This document shows, one piece after another, positions 46,609 through 58,239 of a DNA stretch of 64,000 nt. The stretch lies in assembly GCA_026120185.1 (NCBI GenBank), contig JANUWF010001224.1:1488001-1552000 (forward strand), read 5' to 3'. This stretch comes from Voacanga thouarsii. Its lineage: Eukaryota; Streptophyta; Magnoliopsida; Gentianales; Apocynaceae. Below the pieces are notes generated by a model. It was given only the letters and a program-made list of their open reading frames with translations, was not told where the DNA came from and did no database searches. Numbering within the stretch: position 1 is the stretch's first letter; every line of letters starts with the position of its first letter. A program made the position numbers and the translations under genes.

Positions 46609-48020
46609 TGATAGGGGCTAAATTCATCACTATTTTTCCTAGTTATTTGAGGTTAATATGAGATAATTTTGATGCAATAACTTGATATATTCCTTCTTAG
46701 TTGATATTTTGCTTGTGGAAAGTGTTTTGGATTGATATGTGTGGGATTCAAGAGAATTCGAGCAAAAAGTGAAAATTTCTAGACTTGACCTGGGGCTAGG
46801 TCAAGCTAAAGCACTAGGCACCAAGTCTGCTATGGAAAAATAGCGCAAAAATAGAGCAAAATTGAGGAGAAAACCAAAATGTACCTGGCACTAGGTGAGT
46901 CGAAGTGACTCGGCGCCAGGTCCGATCTATACAGAGGCGGTTTTATGCATTAATTTGGTATCTTCCAAAGGATTTTTGTATTTTTCGAATTCTACTCGGA
47001 CAAGACTTCTCGAGCCACAAATTTTTGTATCAAGGAAGCTTATAAAGGCAAGAAAAACACAAGAGAAATGTGTGAATCCAAGGATTAAAGTTGACAATCA
47101 CTCACAAAAAGAAGAGATTCATCATTCAAGGAGCATTATTCAAAAAGGTTTTCAAGGAGAAGAAGGAGGGCTTATCTATGAGTTCTTTTTTTTACCTTTA
47201 TTTTCTTTTTCTAGAATAATGATGCAATCAATGTTTTCATTATAATTTGACATTATTTTGGGATTCATGATTTTTAGATTAATGTAACTATTTGAACAAT
47301 TTTCTATCATTCTTGATGTTTAATTACTTGTAATTATAGAAGGGTTGATGAAGTTAGGTTTACTTCTAATTAATATGGGAAATGATGTTAGGAGTTGATT
47401 TAATTTTATTAATTTCATATTTGTTATTTCCTAACGGACTTGGGAAACGATGTTATGACAAAGAACCAAAGTAATCAAAGATTGGTTAATTTCACCAAGA
47501 ATATTAGGTTATTGGCTAATTTCATATTCATTATCACCTAGAGCATAGGGATAATTATTGAAGGATGAGTTTAATGCATCTTTTTGCTTATGTTGGGTTA
47601 ATTGGAAATCTTCTAATTTAATCATAAGATAGTGAGCTTATGACTTGGGAAATGATTGAACTCTATTTTAATTCCTTCATGATGCCAAGATGGTGATTAA
47701 TTGAGATAGTTACTAAATGATTCATTATCATGTATTCATAGGATAGTTTTCTAAATTGCATATTCCTACATCCTTGAGTTGTACATATTTCTTTATTTTT
47801 CTTTTTATCATCTTATCACTTTATTAGGTCGATTAAATAATAAATCAAAAGTGGTAAGTGTGTACTTATTCTTTTGAGGATCGATACTTGTTAATTCCCT
47901 ATACGATACTTACGATGAGTATACTTGCTCGTATGTATAATTTGAGATTAATGTTTTAATTAAAACTTAGCCGGGGATGAATTTAAATTTAATAATTTTA
48001 TATACAAAAAATTTACGCAT
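46609..48020 (+). mobile_element. Athila-like 5' LTR, family D copy 2
   Basis: Starts TGATAGGGGC and ends at AATTTACGCATAAC before the primer binding site. Collinear with 31393-32780. It carries GC-rich paired motifs at 46786-46925 (GACCTGGGGCTAGGTC; CTGGCACTAGG; CTCGGCGCCAGGTCC), and LTR phrases CACCTAGAGCATAGGGATAA and CTTGGGAAATGAT. Confidence 0.75.
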
Positions 48021-48028
48021 AACTTTTT

Positions 48029-48048
48029 TGGTGCCGTTGTTGGGGAAC
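48029..48048 (+). other. primer binding site, Athila/Tat type
   Basis: TGGTGCCGTTGTTGGGGAAC, one or two changes from the copy at 32787. Confidence 0.85.
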
Positions 48049-49989
48049 AATTTCATGAAAGCTTGGATTTCATTGATTTTACTATATTCATATGTATATA
48101 TGTATATATGTAAATATGTATATATGTTCTTTGTGTAATTAAATGCCATATCTTATTGTACACATAAATGTACCTTAGCTAACTAACTTGATTCAATATT
48201 GTACTATACCTATATGATACTAACAATATTTGAAAATGTCACTAACTTTTATTTTTTTAGGAACTTTGTGAATATTTTAGTCTTTTTATTAGTATATGAT
48301 TTTATTTTTTTTATTTGTCTAAAATTTTGCAATTCTTTATTTTTCTTTTCGATTTGATTGTTGTTTTTCTTTGAGCACAAGGTTAAAATCATCATCATCG
48401 ACAATCCACTATGGGGATATTTGTGGCCATGGACACAAATTCAATGGAGCCATAATGAGGAGAATTTGGCCAATTTGCAAGCTTGGATTGACGCTTTTCA
48501 TGAGATGTCACTTGAAGCCTCAATGACTTCTTTTGTTTCCAACACCAATTCATTCCTTAAGCATCGAGATGAATCTTCCCAACAAATGAGTTGGTCAAAG
48601 AACACAACTAGCCAAGTTGGTTGAAGATGCCCTGATGGCCTATGCACTTGAACAATAGAATCCCCAAGGAAAGGAGAGAGGATATGAGCAAAAATTGCCC
48701 AGTGTGGAAAGGGAGGCATTTGATTCTTCTCTATTTGCTAATAATTTTAGTCTCTCTTTGTCACATGATTTCTTAGGTTCCTCTCCATTCTTAGAGGACA
48801 ATGGTCCAAATGATGATGTATGAAATTTAACATGCCTCAAGGAGTTGAATTTTTCCATGATGTATCATAAGAAACCCTTGAAGGATATTGATAAATTTTC
48901 ATATTCACCCCAATTTCAGGGAGGCAACTTGGTATTTGAAGATGGGTTGAAAAGTAAGGATTTTTTAATCCCATCTTCAAAATCTACACTACTAGGTTCA
49001 AAGGAAAATTTCAATTGTGACAAATCTTCTGAAGGGATAAGTGGTGATTCTCATGTTTGTATACTTTTTAGACATAATTTACATCTTTGTGTTGGAAACA
49101 TGATTTGTATGTCGTTAGAGAGTTATGAAAGGGGGGGGGGGGGGGTCATGCATGTGCATTCATTACAACTACTATTTTCCATGAACCTTCCATTTTTCAA
49201 AAACTTCCATTCTTTCTACATTCATCTTGCCTATTTTCTACTTTGAGCTTAAACTTCTTTGAAAAGGGTTTGATGAGAAAGCATGATGAGTGGAAAGAGT
49301 GCTTTTTATATGTTTTGGGCTTGTTGTGAATTTGGGCTTCTTTAGGTATTTCGGCTATCCTTTTGTTTTGTCTAGTTCCATTTTTTGTTGTTAATTGTTT
49401 TGTTATTCCCTCAAATAAGGAAAATATTTTACATCTTAAGTGTGGGGGAGTAAGTCCTATCTTTATTTACTTTTGTAGGATCTTTATTAGTATTTCACTT
49501 TAGTATGTTCTCTTTTATTTAAGTGTGTTGTTTATTTTGCATTTATTTTCTTTATACTTTTATTTGTGTTATGTTTTTCAGGGAGGAATAAATACTTCTT
49601 GGACAAGTACTTCTATCTATTTCATGGTTTGATATCTAGTGGAGCTTTACTGCACTTGGAGTGTATTGCTTAACCTTCTACCTCCCTTATTATTTTTGGT
49701 CCATCTGGAGATGCTCTCATTTTTATATTCTTGGCCATTGAGGATAATATCCAATTTAACCGTGGGAGGAGAGTTTGGTGTTGAAGATATTTTCCATATA
49801 TTTTGGCTGCAATTTTTGTGAAAAAATTTTTCAAATATTTTTGTAGTTTTCATTACCTTTGTAAGGTTCTAGTTATCTTTCTTACTTGGATATGTGTTTT
49901 GTCATCTACTTGGTGGATTTTTATTGACAATAAAATAGTTTATTGGATGGGATATATTATGACTTGAGAATTTGGGTTAATCTTATTTA
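48049..49989 (+). mobile_element. Athila-like internal region, non-coding relic
   Basis: No gag, protease or polymerase motif was found, so this copy has lost its coding part or was a large non-autonomous derivative. Plus-strand open frames at 48358-48624 and 48845-49246 have no recognisable domain. Near the end, AAGTGTGGGGGAGTAAG (49439) and CCATTGAGGATAATATCC with CCGTGGGAGGAGAG (49735-49773) match the Athila 3' signature. The 3' LTR is absent; gypsy pol starts abruptly near 49992. Confidence 0.55.
49131..49145 (+). repeat. poly-G run (15 G)
   Basis: Fifteen consecutive G in an AT-rich setting, preceded by GAAA. Could form a quadruplex or be an assembly error. Confidence 0.9.
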
Positions 49990-49991
49990 TG

Positions 49992-52620
49992 CATTAGTGT
50001 TTGAATAATCTGACCATCAAGAATAAGTATCCTTTACCATTAATTGACGAACTGTTTGACTAGTTGTAAGGTTTCAATTGTTATTCCAAACTGGATTTGA
50101 GGCAAGGATATTATCAAGTGAGGATAAAGGAGGAAGATATTTTCAAGACGGCCTTCAACACAAGATATGGTCATTACGAGTTTGTAGTGATGCCTTTTGG
50201 GGTGACAAATGCACCAGTAATGTTTATGGATTTGATGCATCGAGTTTTCTAACCCTACCTGGACAAGTTCGTGGTGGTATTCATCGACGATATACTCATA
50301 TACTCTAAGAGTCCCGAGGATCATGCAGAACATTTGAAGCTGGTATTGGAGAAGCTAAGAGAGCACAAGCTTTATGTTAAATTTAGCAAGTGCGAATTTT
50401 GGCCATGTGGTAACCAAGGATGGAATCAAGGTGGACCCACCAAAAGTTGAAGCAATTTTAGACTGGAAGCAACCAGAGAACATCACGGAGATTCGAAGCT
50501 TCTTGGGACTGGCCGGCTATTATAGGTGGTTTATTAAAGGGTTCTCAACGTTAGCATCACCTATGACCCGACTGCTAAGAAAGGACGTACCATTTGTCTG
50601 GAATAAGAAATGCGAAAGGAGTTTCCAAGAGTTGAAGCAGAGGTTAATGACAGCACCCGTGTTGAGTTTGCCAGAGGGAGATAAACCTTACGCTTTGTAT
50701 ACTAATGCTTCAAAGGAAGGTTTGGGAGCAGTATTGATGCAGGATAGGAAGGTAATAGCCTATGCTTCTTAAAAGTTGAAGTCTCATGAAGTCAATTATC
50801 CAATGCATGATTTGGAGCTGGCTGCCATTGTATTTGCTTTAAAGAAATGGTGGCATTATGTGTATGGAGCTAAGTATGAAATTTTTACCGACCACAAGAG
50901 CCTGAAATACATCTTTACCCAAAAGGACTTGAATTTGAGGCAACGGAGATGGATGGAGTTTTTGGAAGAGTATCGTTGTCTTATGAACTACCACCCTGGA
51001 AAGGTTAATGTTGTTGCTGATGCCCTGAGTCGTAAAGTCAAAATGGCCAGGCTGAGGGTACAGGAGCTTCAAGCAGTCCAAGAAGTGTTGGATAGAAGGA
51101 CAGAAGTGCAAGAAGAGAGGATTATTGTTAGCAATCTAAGATTGATACTGGATCTAAGGCGTGATATCATCGAACCTCAGCAAAGTAATGCAGAATTTCA
51201 ACTTTTCAAGGACAAAGAGCTTAAACGGAAAGGTAGTGATTTCCCATAAGACGAAACGGGAGTTCTATATTTTCGAGATTGTTTGTGTGTACCTAATGAG
51301 CACTAGTTGAAGGATACGATTTTGGAGGAAGCGCATAAAAGCAAGTACGCCATTCATCTGGGAGAGGAAAAAATGTATCAAGACCTGAAAAGGGCTTATT
51401 AGTGGCCCGGAATAAAGAAGAACGTGGTTAGGTATGTCTTCACGTGTCTAACCTGTTAGAAAGTTAAAGCAGAGCAGAAAAAAATCGACAGGATTGCTGC
51501 AACTATTACCAATACCTGAGTGGAAATGGGAAGAGGTGACTATGGACTTTGTTACTAGACTCCCTATGGCAAGGACCCAAAAGGACACCATATCGTTAGT
51601 GGTAGATAGATTGACTAAGTCAGCATATTTCATACAGGTAAACGTAAGGGATTCAATGGAGAAGTTAGCTCAAACCTATGTGAGGGAAATAGTCTAATTG
51701 CATGGAGTACCATCGAGTATTATGTTCGACCGAGACCTGAGATTTACATCCTAATTTTGGGGCAAGTTTCAAGAATCAATGGATTTTAGTATAAAGTTCA
51801 GTACAACGACATATCTGCAAACCGATGGTCAGTCAGAAAGGGTTATTCAGATATTGAAAGACAAGTTAAAAGCTTGCGTATTGGATTTCGGGGTTAGTGG
51901 ATTGAATGTGTATTGTATGCAAAATTGGCTTACAATAATAGCTACCAATCATTAATTGGAATGGCCCCATATGAGGCAATATATGGACGTAAGTGTCAAG
52001 TACCTCTATACTGGAGTTGGTCGGAAGATGGCCACATAAGCAAGTCTGGAGAAGTCTGCGTTCAGGAAATATTAAATATGGTAAATCTAATCAGAGAAAG
52101 GTTGAAAGCGGCCCAGAGACGACAAAAGAGTTATGCGGACAATAGGCGAAGGGAGTTCGAATTTCAAGTAGGGGACAGTGTGTTCTTGAGATTGACATCG
52201 ATTAGAGGAATTTTGAAGCATCCGAAAGGTGGGAAGCTGAATCTAAGATATTTGGGACCATTTTCGATAAAAAAAAAAAGAATTGGACCGGTGGCGTATC
52301 GACTGGATTTGCCAGGTGGATTGATGGGAATACATGATGTATTGCATGTGTCTCAGTTGAAGATGTACAATACCGACCCTAGACATGTTTTGAATAAGGA
52401 ACCATTGATATTGCAACCCGACTTGAGCTACGTGGAGAAATTCGTGAAAATTTTGGACCGAAGTATCAAGACTCTATAGAATAAGTAGATTCGTATGGTG
52501 AAGGTACAATGGGATCATCATTGCACTTAAGATGCCACATAGGAAACGGAGGAGTGGGTAAAGCGGAAGTATCCCGACCTGAGATAAAGGTACACCTAAA
52601 TTTCGGGATGAAATTCTTCT
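49992..52620 (+). pseudogene. Ty3/gypsy (chromovirus-like) pol relic, array unit 1
   Basis: Order: reverse transcriptase from [42 protein letters not shown], to FIDDILIYS (about 50282-50310); RT thumb and connection ([16 protein letters not shown], about 50500); RNase H ([17 protein letters not shown], so the usual catalytic Asp of YTDAS is Asn; [25 protein letters not shown]); integrase with its zinc-finger remnant, core (LLPIPEWKWEEVTMDFVTRL, TYLQTDGQSERVIQIL) and C-terminal LPGGLMGIHDVLHVSQLK plus the chromodomain-like tail to about 52610. Gag, protease and the N-terminus of the reverse transcriptase are absent. About 15 in-frame stops, several at ancestral CAA, CAG or TGG codons, and a small deletion at CEFW...GHVV (50385-50400). 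It cannot be active. Confidence 0.93.
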
Positions 52621-52633
52621 AAGGAGAGGAGGA
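52621..52633 (+). other. gypsy polypurine tract (unit 1)
   Basis: AAGGAGAGGAGGA immediately before the LTR start TGTGAAAC. The same tract (AAGGAGGGGAGGA) precedes the next LTR at 63003-63015. Confidence 0.9.
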
Positions 52634-52880
52634 TGTGAAACCCCACCTAAAGCTAATCCTAAAGTAAAGGGGATGGGCTGCATATCATGTCATCATGCAT
52701 AAAATATACCTTTTTAATGATTTTACGTGCTTTAGAATTGTGGTTTATACGTTAAATGGTTTATTTATGCTTATTGGGTAAAAATGGTAAAAAGGTAATT
52801 TTACTTGAGGTCAAAATAGGAAGATGGCTTGAAGTTTAGATAAAAGGAATATTTGGGTGAGAAAAAAAGAACAAGAGTTG

Positions 52881-52948
52881 TTGTGGTTAAGTGGTTAGAG
52901 CATTGTGAATTAATCTCTAAGGTCTTGAGTTCAAATTCCATCATTTAA
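52881..52948 (+). other. tRNA-like A/B-box module in LTR
   Basis: TGGTTAAGTGGTTAGAGC (A-box-like) and, 25 bp on, TCTTGAGTTCAAATTCC (B-box-like). It lies about 250 bp inside the LTR start. The copy at 63254-63318 keeps the same features. It is not a functional tRNA: no acceptor stem pairs and the middle does not fold as an anticodon arm. Confidence 0.55.
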
Positions 52949-53047
52949 ATTTTATTCATATTTATCTTAGCCATGTTTGAATTTTCGGTTTCCGTACATT
53001 CCTTAAAGATAGGAATGTTGTCTTAAGGAAGATATAATGGTAATGTC

Positions 53048-54880
53048 TGTTGGGAAATATGCCCTCTTAGACTAGGTTTCTGATGTAAAAATCAAATGTT
53101 TTAATAAAAGAATTTATTTTTAGAAATTGTTTGTGAATTTAAAATTTTATTTGTGCACAATTACGTTTGGAAAAGACCCATTGTGTTTAAGTAAGTGGTC
53201 CACGTGAATGGAGGTCTTTCACAATAAGGTATGGATCACGGGTTACTTAACACATAAATATTCATTCTTAACCGATTGATGAGAATGAGAATCTCATTAT
53301 GTCTAGGTTATTTTGTTGAAATTTCTAAATGGGGAATGGCTTCCCTTTAGCCAGTGAGTAGTCCACTCACTTCATGACATAAGCATATTTCGAATATGTA
53401 GAACAAGACTTGTAGTAGTGGTTTCTAAAAGTACTATATGGTAGAAACCTAGACTACTACCACTACAGCGTGGACCAGTACTCTACGACTTGAGTATGAG
53501 TTGGTGGTCTGACGAAGCTGGAAGTAGACACTTTGATATGCTATAGTTGAGGTTCTATCGTAGGGCCAATGTACTTGCATGCTGGGTATGTGTGATTAGT
53601 TAGTTAAGACAGACTTGTACAAGATAGTTTCTATATTATATTGCCCCTTGTGGTTGTCTGAATGATCTAAATATCCAGGGCCTTGGGAAACATGACTTGG
53701 ATGTTTACTTTAGGGTAGCTCCATTGGAAAGCGAAAACAATCCAAGAGGTCGTGGATCATTGGACTAGAGGCCTAATGATGGTAGATGTCATTTAGAGAG
53801 GTGTCAGTACACTTCTTCCTCTCTAAAAGTACGGCGATATATAGAGGGATATTTTAGTCATTATACCTGTAGGTCGGAGACTTTGCTAATGCAGCACTGT
53901 CCTTGGGATCAATATTTCCTTATGGTGATATTAGGAAATATTTAAAATGCAAAATACAGCTATTTATATGGTAAGAGTATTTTGGTTATTTTAGTAGCTA
54001 AGGTGGTGTGTCTATTGGTCCTCAGTATAGACCGTAAGTTCTAATTAAATACGGACGAAGGAATTGATCTTAAATTAAATGAAATTTATTTTATTTAAGT
54101 AGCCTGATTTAATTGTTGGGCTAGAATAAAATAAAGGTCCATGGAGAGAGAATTAATTAAATTAGTTTGGTGGGTTAATTAATTATTCAGGGCTTTGCCC
54201 CAGTTTAAATAATTAAAGATTAACCTGGGACTAAACTAATATAGGCTTATTTATTGGACTAGTTTATTTGGGCTGGGAAATTAATGATTAATTGGGCCAT
54301 TTATGTAGTTCTAATTAGAATAATTAATTAAGCCCAAAAGGTTAAACTAAGAGTCCAATGGCCCAGTCTAGTTTAACCTAGGGTTTTATATTAGTTAAAC
54401 AGGAGGATTGGAAACAATGTTGTTGATAGAACACACACTCTCTGAGACGGCTTCTTCTCTATGAAAGCTAGACGTCTCTCTCTCTCTCTCTCTTTCTCTC
54501 TTTCTCTCTCCAGAAAATAGGTTCCTTAGTCTGTTGTTGTTCACCAAATGAATTTAGGTAGACCATATACTGGAAGATCGAGAGATTAGTGTTCACCTAC
54601 ATGCAAAGACGGAGTAGGAGACTTGTAGGAATCGCACCAGAGTCTTCCACCAGCGTACCTACCCCGGTAGTACACATTCTGGTCCAGCCAACTCTTAGAA
54701 CAAGGAAAAGAGGTAAAAAAAATTTTAACCTCGGAGACTAACCAGAGCACAACCGGCGCCAGCTAGGGCTGCCGGAGTCAGCGCCGGCTCTGATCGAGAT
54801 TCCCCTGTTCATTAGTTTTTCCAGTTTTTTTTATCTTCGCTTCCGTTGTGTGCCCTGTGTTTTCCGTTTCTATGCCTTCA
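53048..54880 (+). mobile_element. solo LTR family E, 1833 bp, TSD ATGTC
   Basis: Starts TGTTGGGAAATATGCCC and ends TATGCCTTCA, flanked by ATGTC at 53043-53047 and 54881-54885. The second gypsy LTR copy carries the uninterrupted target (GCTAATGTCTTGACC at 63413-63427), an empty site confirming the insertion. Related to 40364-42124 over its whole length. No internal region attached. Confidence 0.97.
54477..54512 (+). repeat. (CT)n tract
   Basis: CTCTCTCTCTCTCTCTTTCT-type pyrimidine tract inside the solo LTR, near its 3' part. Confidence 0.9.
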
Positions 54881-57800
54881 ATGTCTTGACCATGTGGTCT
54901 TGTCCTAAAAAGAATTCTAGAAGAATTCTTGTCCCCTTTAATTTTGCTAGCTTTGTCCTAACATCTTTGAAATTCAAACTACTCTTAATTCTTTAATCTA
55001 TTATTAATCATAAAAATTCTGAGATAATTCCCTAAGCTTAGAATTCGAAAATCCCAGCTCTTGTGGGATAGACATGGCCGAAAGTAAGGTGGAGAATTGG
55101 GTAGATGTTCCAAGAAAAAAAAAACACCATAGCTATTCCTTCAAAACTCCATCTTCATTTTGTTCATGTTTTGGTAAAAAAATTTGGAAAATTTTCTAGA
55201 TTTCCTTCAAGATTGTTTTCAAAAATTGCAGCAAATTTTCCTACCTAATTTTTGTAAGAAAACCAGTCATTTTATGCACGGATAAAGGCTGGAAAACCAT
55301 TGAATTTTCGGAGCTATACAAACAGTCCCAAACCAGATTTTTTTTTCAGCAAGCTAGCAACATTAAACATGAAATTTGAAGCAACCGTTAGAACATATGA
55401 ATAGCTGGAACTTCCTCTCTTTTTCTTCAGGATGGAGGCTGGAAAACCACTAGTAAAAGACCTTCAAACACCCTTAAAATCCAGCAGCAAAATTGGGCCA
55501 AAGAGGACTAAAAATTTTGCACCAAAACCATTTTAATTCCGAGTGTTCTTGAAGCTTCAATTCCAGAAATTTTTTCTAGCTTGTCTCTTCAAGTCTAAGG
55601 CCAAAATTCTTCATCAAAACTCATTGAAATTCAGACCTTCCACAGCCATGAACTGAACATCTTGGCTTTCCCACCAGCCTTGAGTATTAGGACTCCATTA
55701 TCATACCTCAAAAAGCTCCTATTATCACTCTATCCAAAACTTATTTAAACTTCAAACTAAATTCCAGATTTTGTTCCATTAAAACAACCCTATAGCTAAT
55801 TGATAAAACTAGAAAATCCCCTGCCATTATAAGATCATTTTTGGCTAGCCTTAGGTCTGAACAACTTCTCATTCTTTGATTGAAACTTAGCTAATTCAGC
55901 TATACACCATTGAAGAACAAGAAACCTTCCAAGAGTAAACTCCATTAACTAATCTTATACCTCAAACAACTCCACCTTTTTCTCCATTTGAATTTAAAAA
56001 AAAATCTGAAACCTTCTCTCTCATTCTTGATAACCGAAAACTCCTTCTACACCAAGCCATTCGACCATCATAATCCTAGCTAGACTCGAAATTCATTTTC
56101 TCTCAAACTCTCTCAAAAAACACCAAGTACACACACTTCACATCTTCAAGCCTATACCAATCCTAAACACCTCCAATCACACACAAACACTCTAGATCAT
56201 CCATATTCAACCTATAATCTTCATTTCTACCCTTTATAACACCGAAACACACCAAGTTGAATTTCAAAATGGATCAAACCAACCTTTTTTGTTGAAGATT
56301 CGAAGAACACCAAAAGGTAAATAAAGAACAATCTCCTTGTTCTTCTTCTTGTTTTCAATCTCTATTATCCTTCTCTACTCTCATTCGTGTCTCTCACACA
56401 CACACGCACACACACACACACACTCTCTTGGGCGAAATGGTGATGATCAACCATGGGCTACTTTCGGACCACTAAAGGCCATCAAGCATTTGAGGACATT
56501 TACTAACCAAGGAGAATCCTTCATCAAATGAGCATGAATCAAGTATTTTTGCCCCTTAATCTCCCTTTTTAATTTTCAGAATTAAGACCCCTAGATGTTG
56601 ATAGGTTGATGGAATAAAAGTAGGGGTTGAGTATGTGTACGTGGGTGAAGGGAATAGAGTTAGGACATGAGAGTTGGAATGAATGATTATGCCTTATAAA
56701 TTTTACTTTTCAATCACTATATGTTCATCATGATTAAAGAGATTTATGAATGTTTTGAAGCATGATAGATATTATGCCACCATTGGTGATTAGGCCTTCA
56801 TGATATTATTTTTCAATTAAGCCATAAATGATATTATATCTAGTAGAAGATCATCCATGTTGTAGTCTATATTCATGGATAGATTAGCATGTATTATGTG
56901 AAAATATGTTTCTGGATCTTCTCTAACAATAGGAAATTATTGTAAGAACTATTTTTTATTTATTCTAGAATTATTTTTACTAACATTATTGTTATTAATT
57001 TAATTACAACTATTGTTCAATTTAAGCTATAAAATTTGAAAAACATTAGGTAGGTTTTGGAATTGAGTATTATTTAAAAATATTATTAATTAATTAATTA
57101 ATTAAATAAAATCTTTTATTAAAAAAATAAATAATAAAATATTAGAATTAATTAATATCAAATGACCTTGTAGACCATAGTAATAATATTGGTTAGCCTT
57201 ACTAAAGCTTTTATCTATATCCATAAATATTATTTATATTAAAATATATATTATTTATTAATTAAAAATTAAGTATAATTCATTTATTGGTTATTTATTA
57301 TCTATTAATTATTAATTAAAAATTAAGTATGATTTATTATTATAATAAAACTATTTAAATATTACTAATTACCAATATTATTTAGGATTTATTATTATTC
57401 ATTCTTTAATACCAATTTTATTTACTAGCAATATTACTCAATATTTATTTGAAACTATAACTTATGATTATTTATTCTATAACACCCATTTATTTTAATT
57501 TGTCAAGCTAGTTTTATTTAATAAAATACTTTATCAACTAGTATTAAAGTTTAAGATATTACGGTCTTGGTTAGTTGTTGATGTAGCTAGTTGAATTAGA
57601 AATTATTTATTTAAGGGAAATATGGTCTGGATAATATCTTATATCTTGTGTTTACCTTAGGCGGGGTTAGGCTAACATTGGAAGACTTTTGAACTCAAGA
57701 AGTGCAAAAGATTAGGTAAGTTCCTGCATGGAAGCATTTGAAGACCAAAGTTATTAGGGTAAGTCAAACTCAACATATACGAGTATTTGTACTGTAAAAG

Positions 57801-58239
57801 CAATTATGGCCAATTTTACCTTTTGATTCAATCAAGTAAACCATTTAAGGCTAAACAAACAATTTCACACCAAACGTTAAACTTTTCCTAAAAACCCAAT
57901 TTTGGCAAGAATTTTGGAAACCATAATTGCTATTTCTAAGTAAATCATTGTATGATGTTTTTCCTCCCAAGTGGGATAGACAACGTTGAGTACTCAATAA
58001 GGTTAGACTGATAGGACTAGTCTTTGAAGGATTAGAGTAAGTCTCTTCGTAGGTGGCCACCTCTGAGGGGTGAGTCCTTCCCGGATAGGATTTCAATCCT
58101 GCAGATCCTACCGGTCCGAGTTAGCAAGTTCAGTCAAGTGGATTGTGCAATTTCTGAGTGGACAACCGGTAAGTTTGGGTGTAGAGATGGATGGGTATCT
58201 CACCCGGTAGGCCGTACACCTACCTTGTGTCAGTATACA

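Noticed and set aside
52861..52950. Functional tRNA gene
   Set aside because: A- and B-box-like motifs are present but no acceptor stem pairs and no anticodon arm forms; treated as a tRNA-like module.
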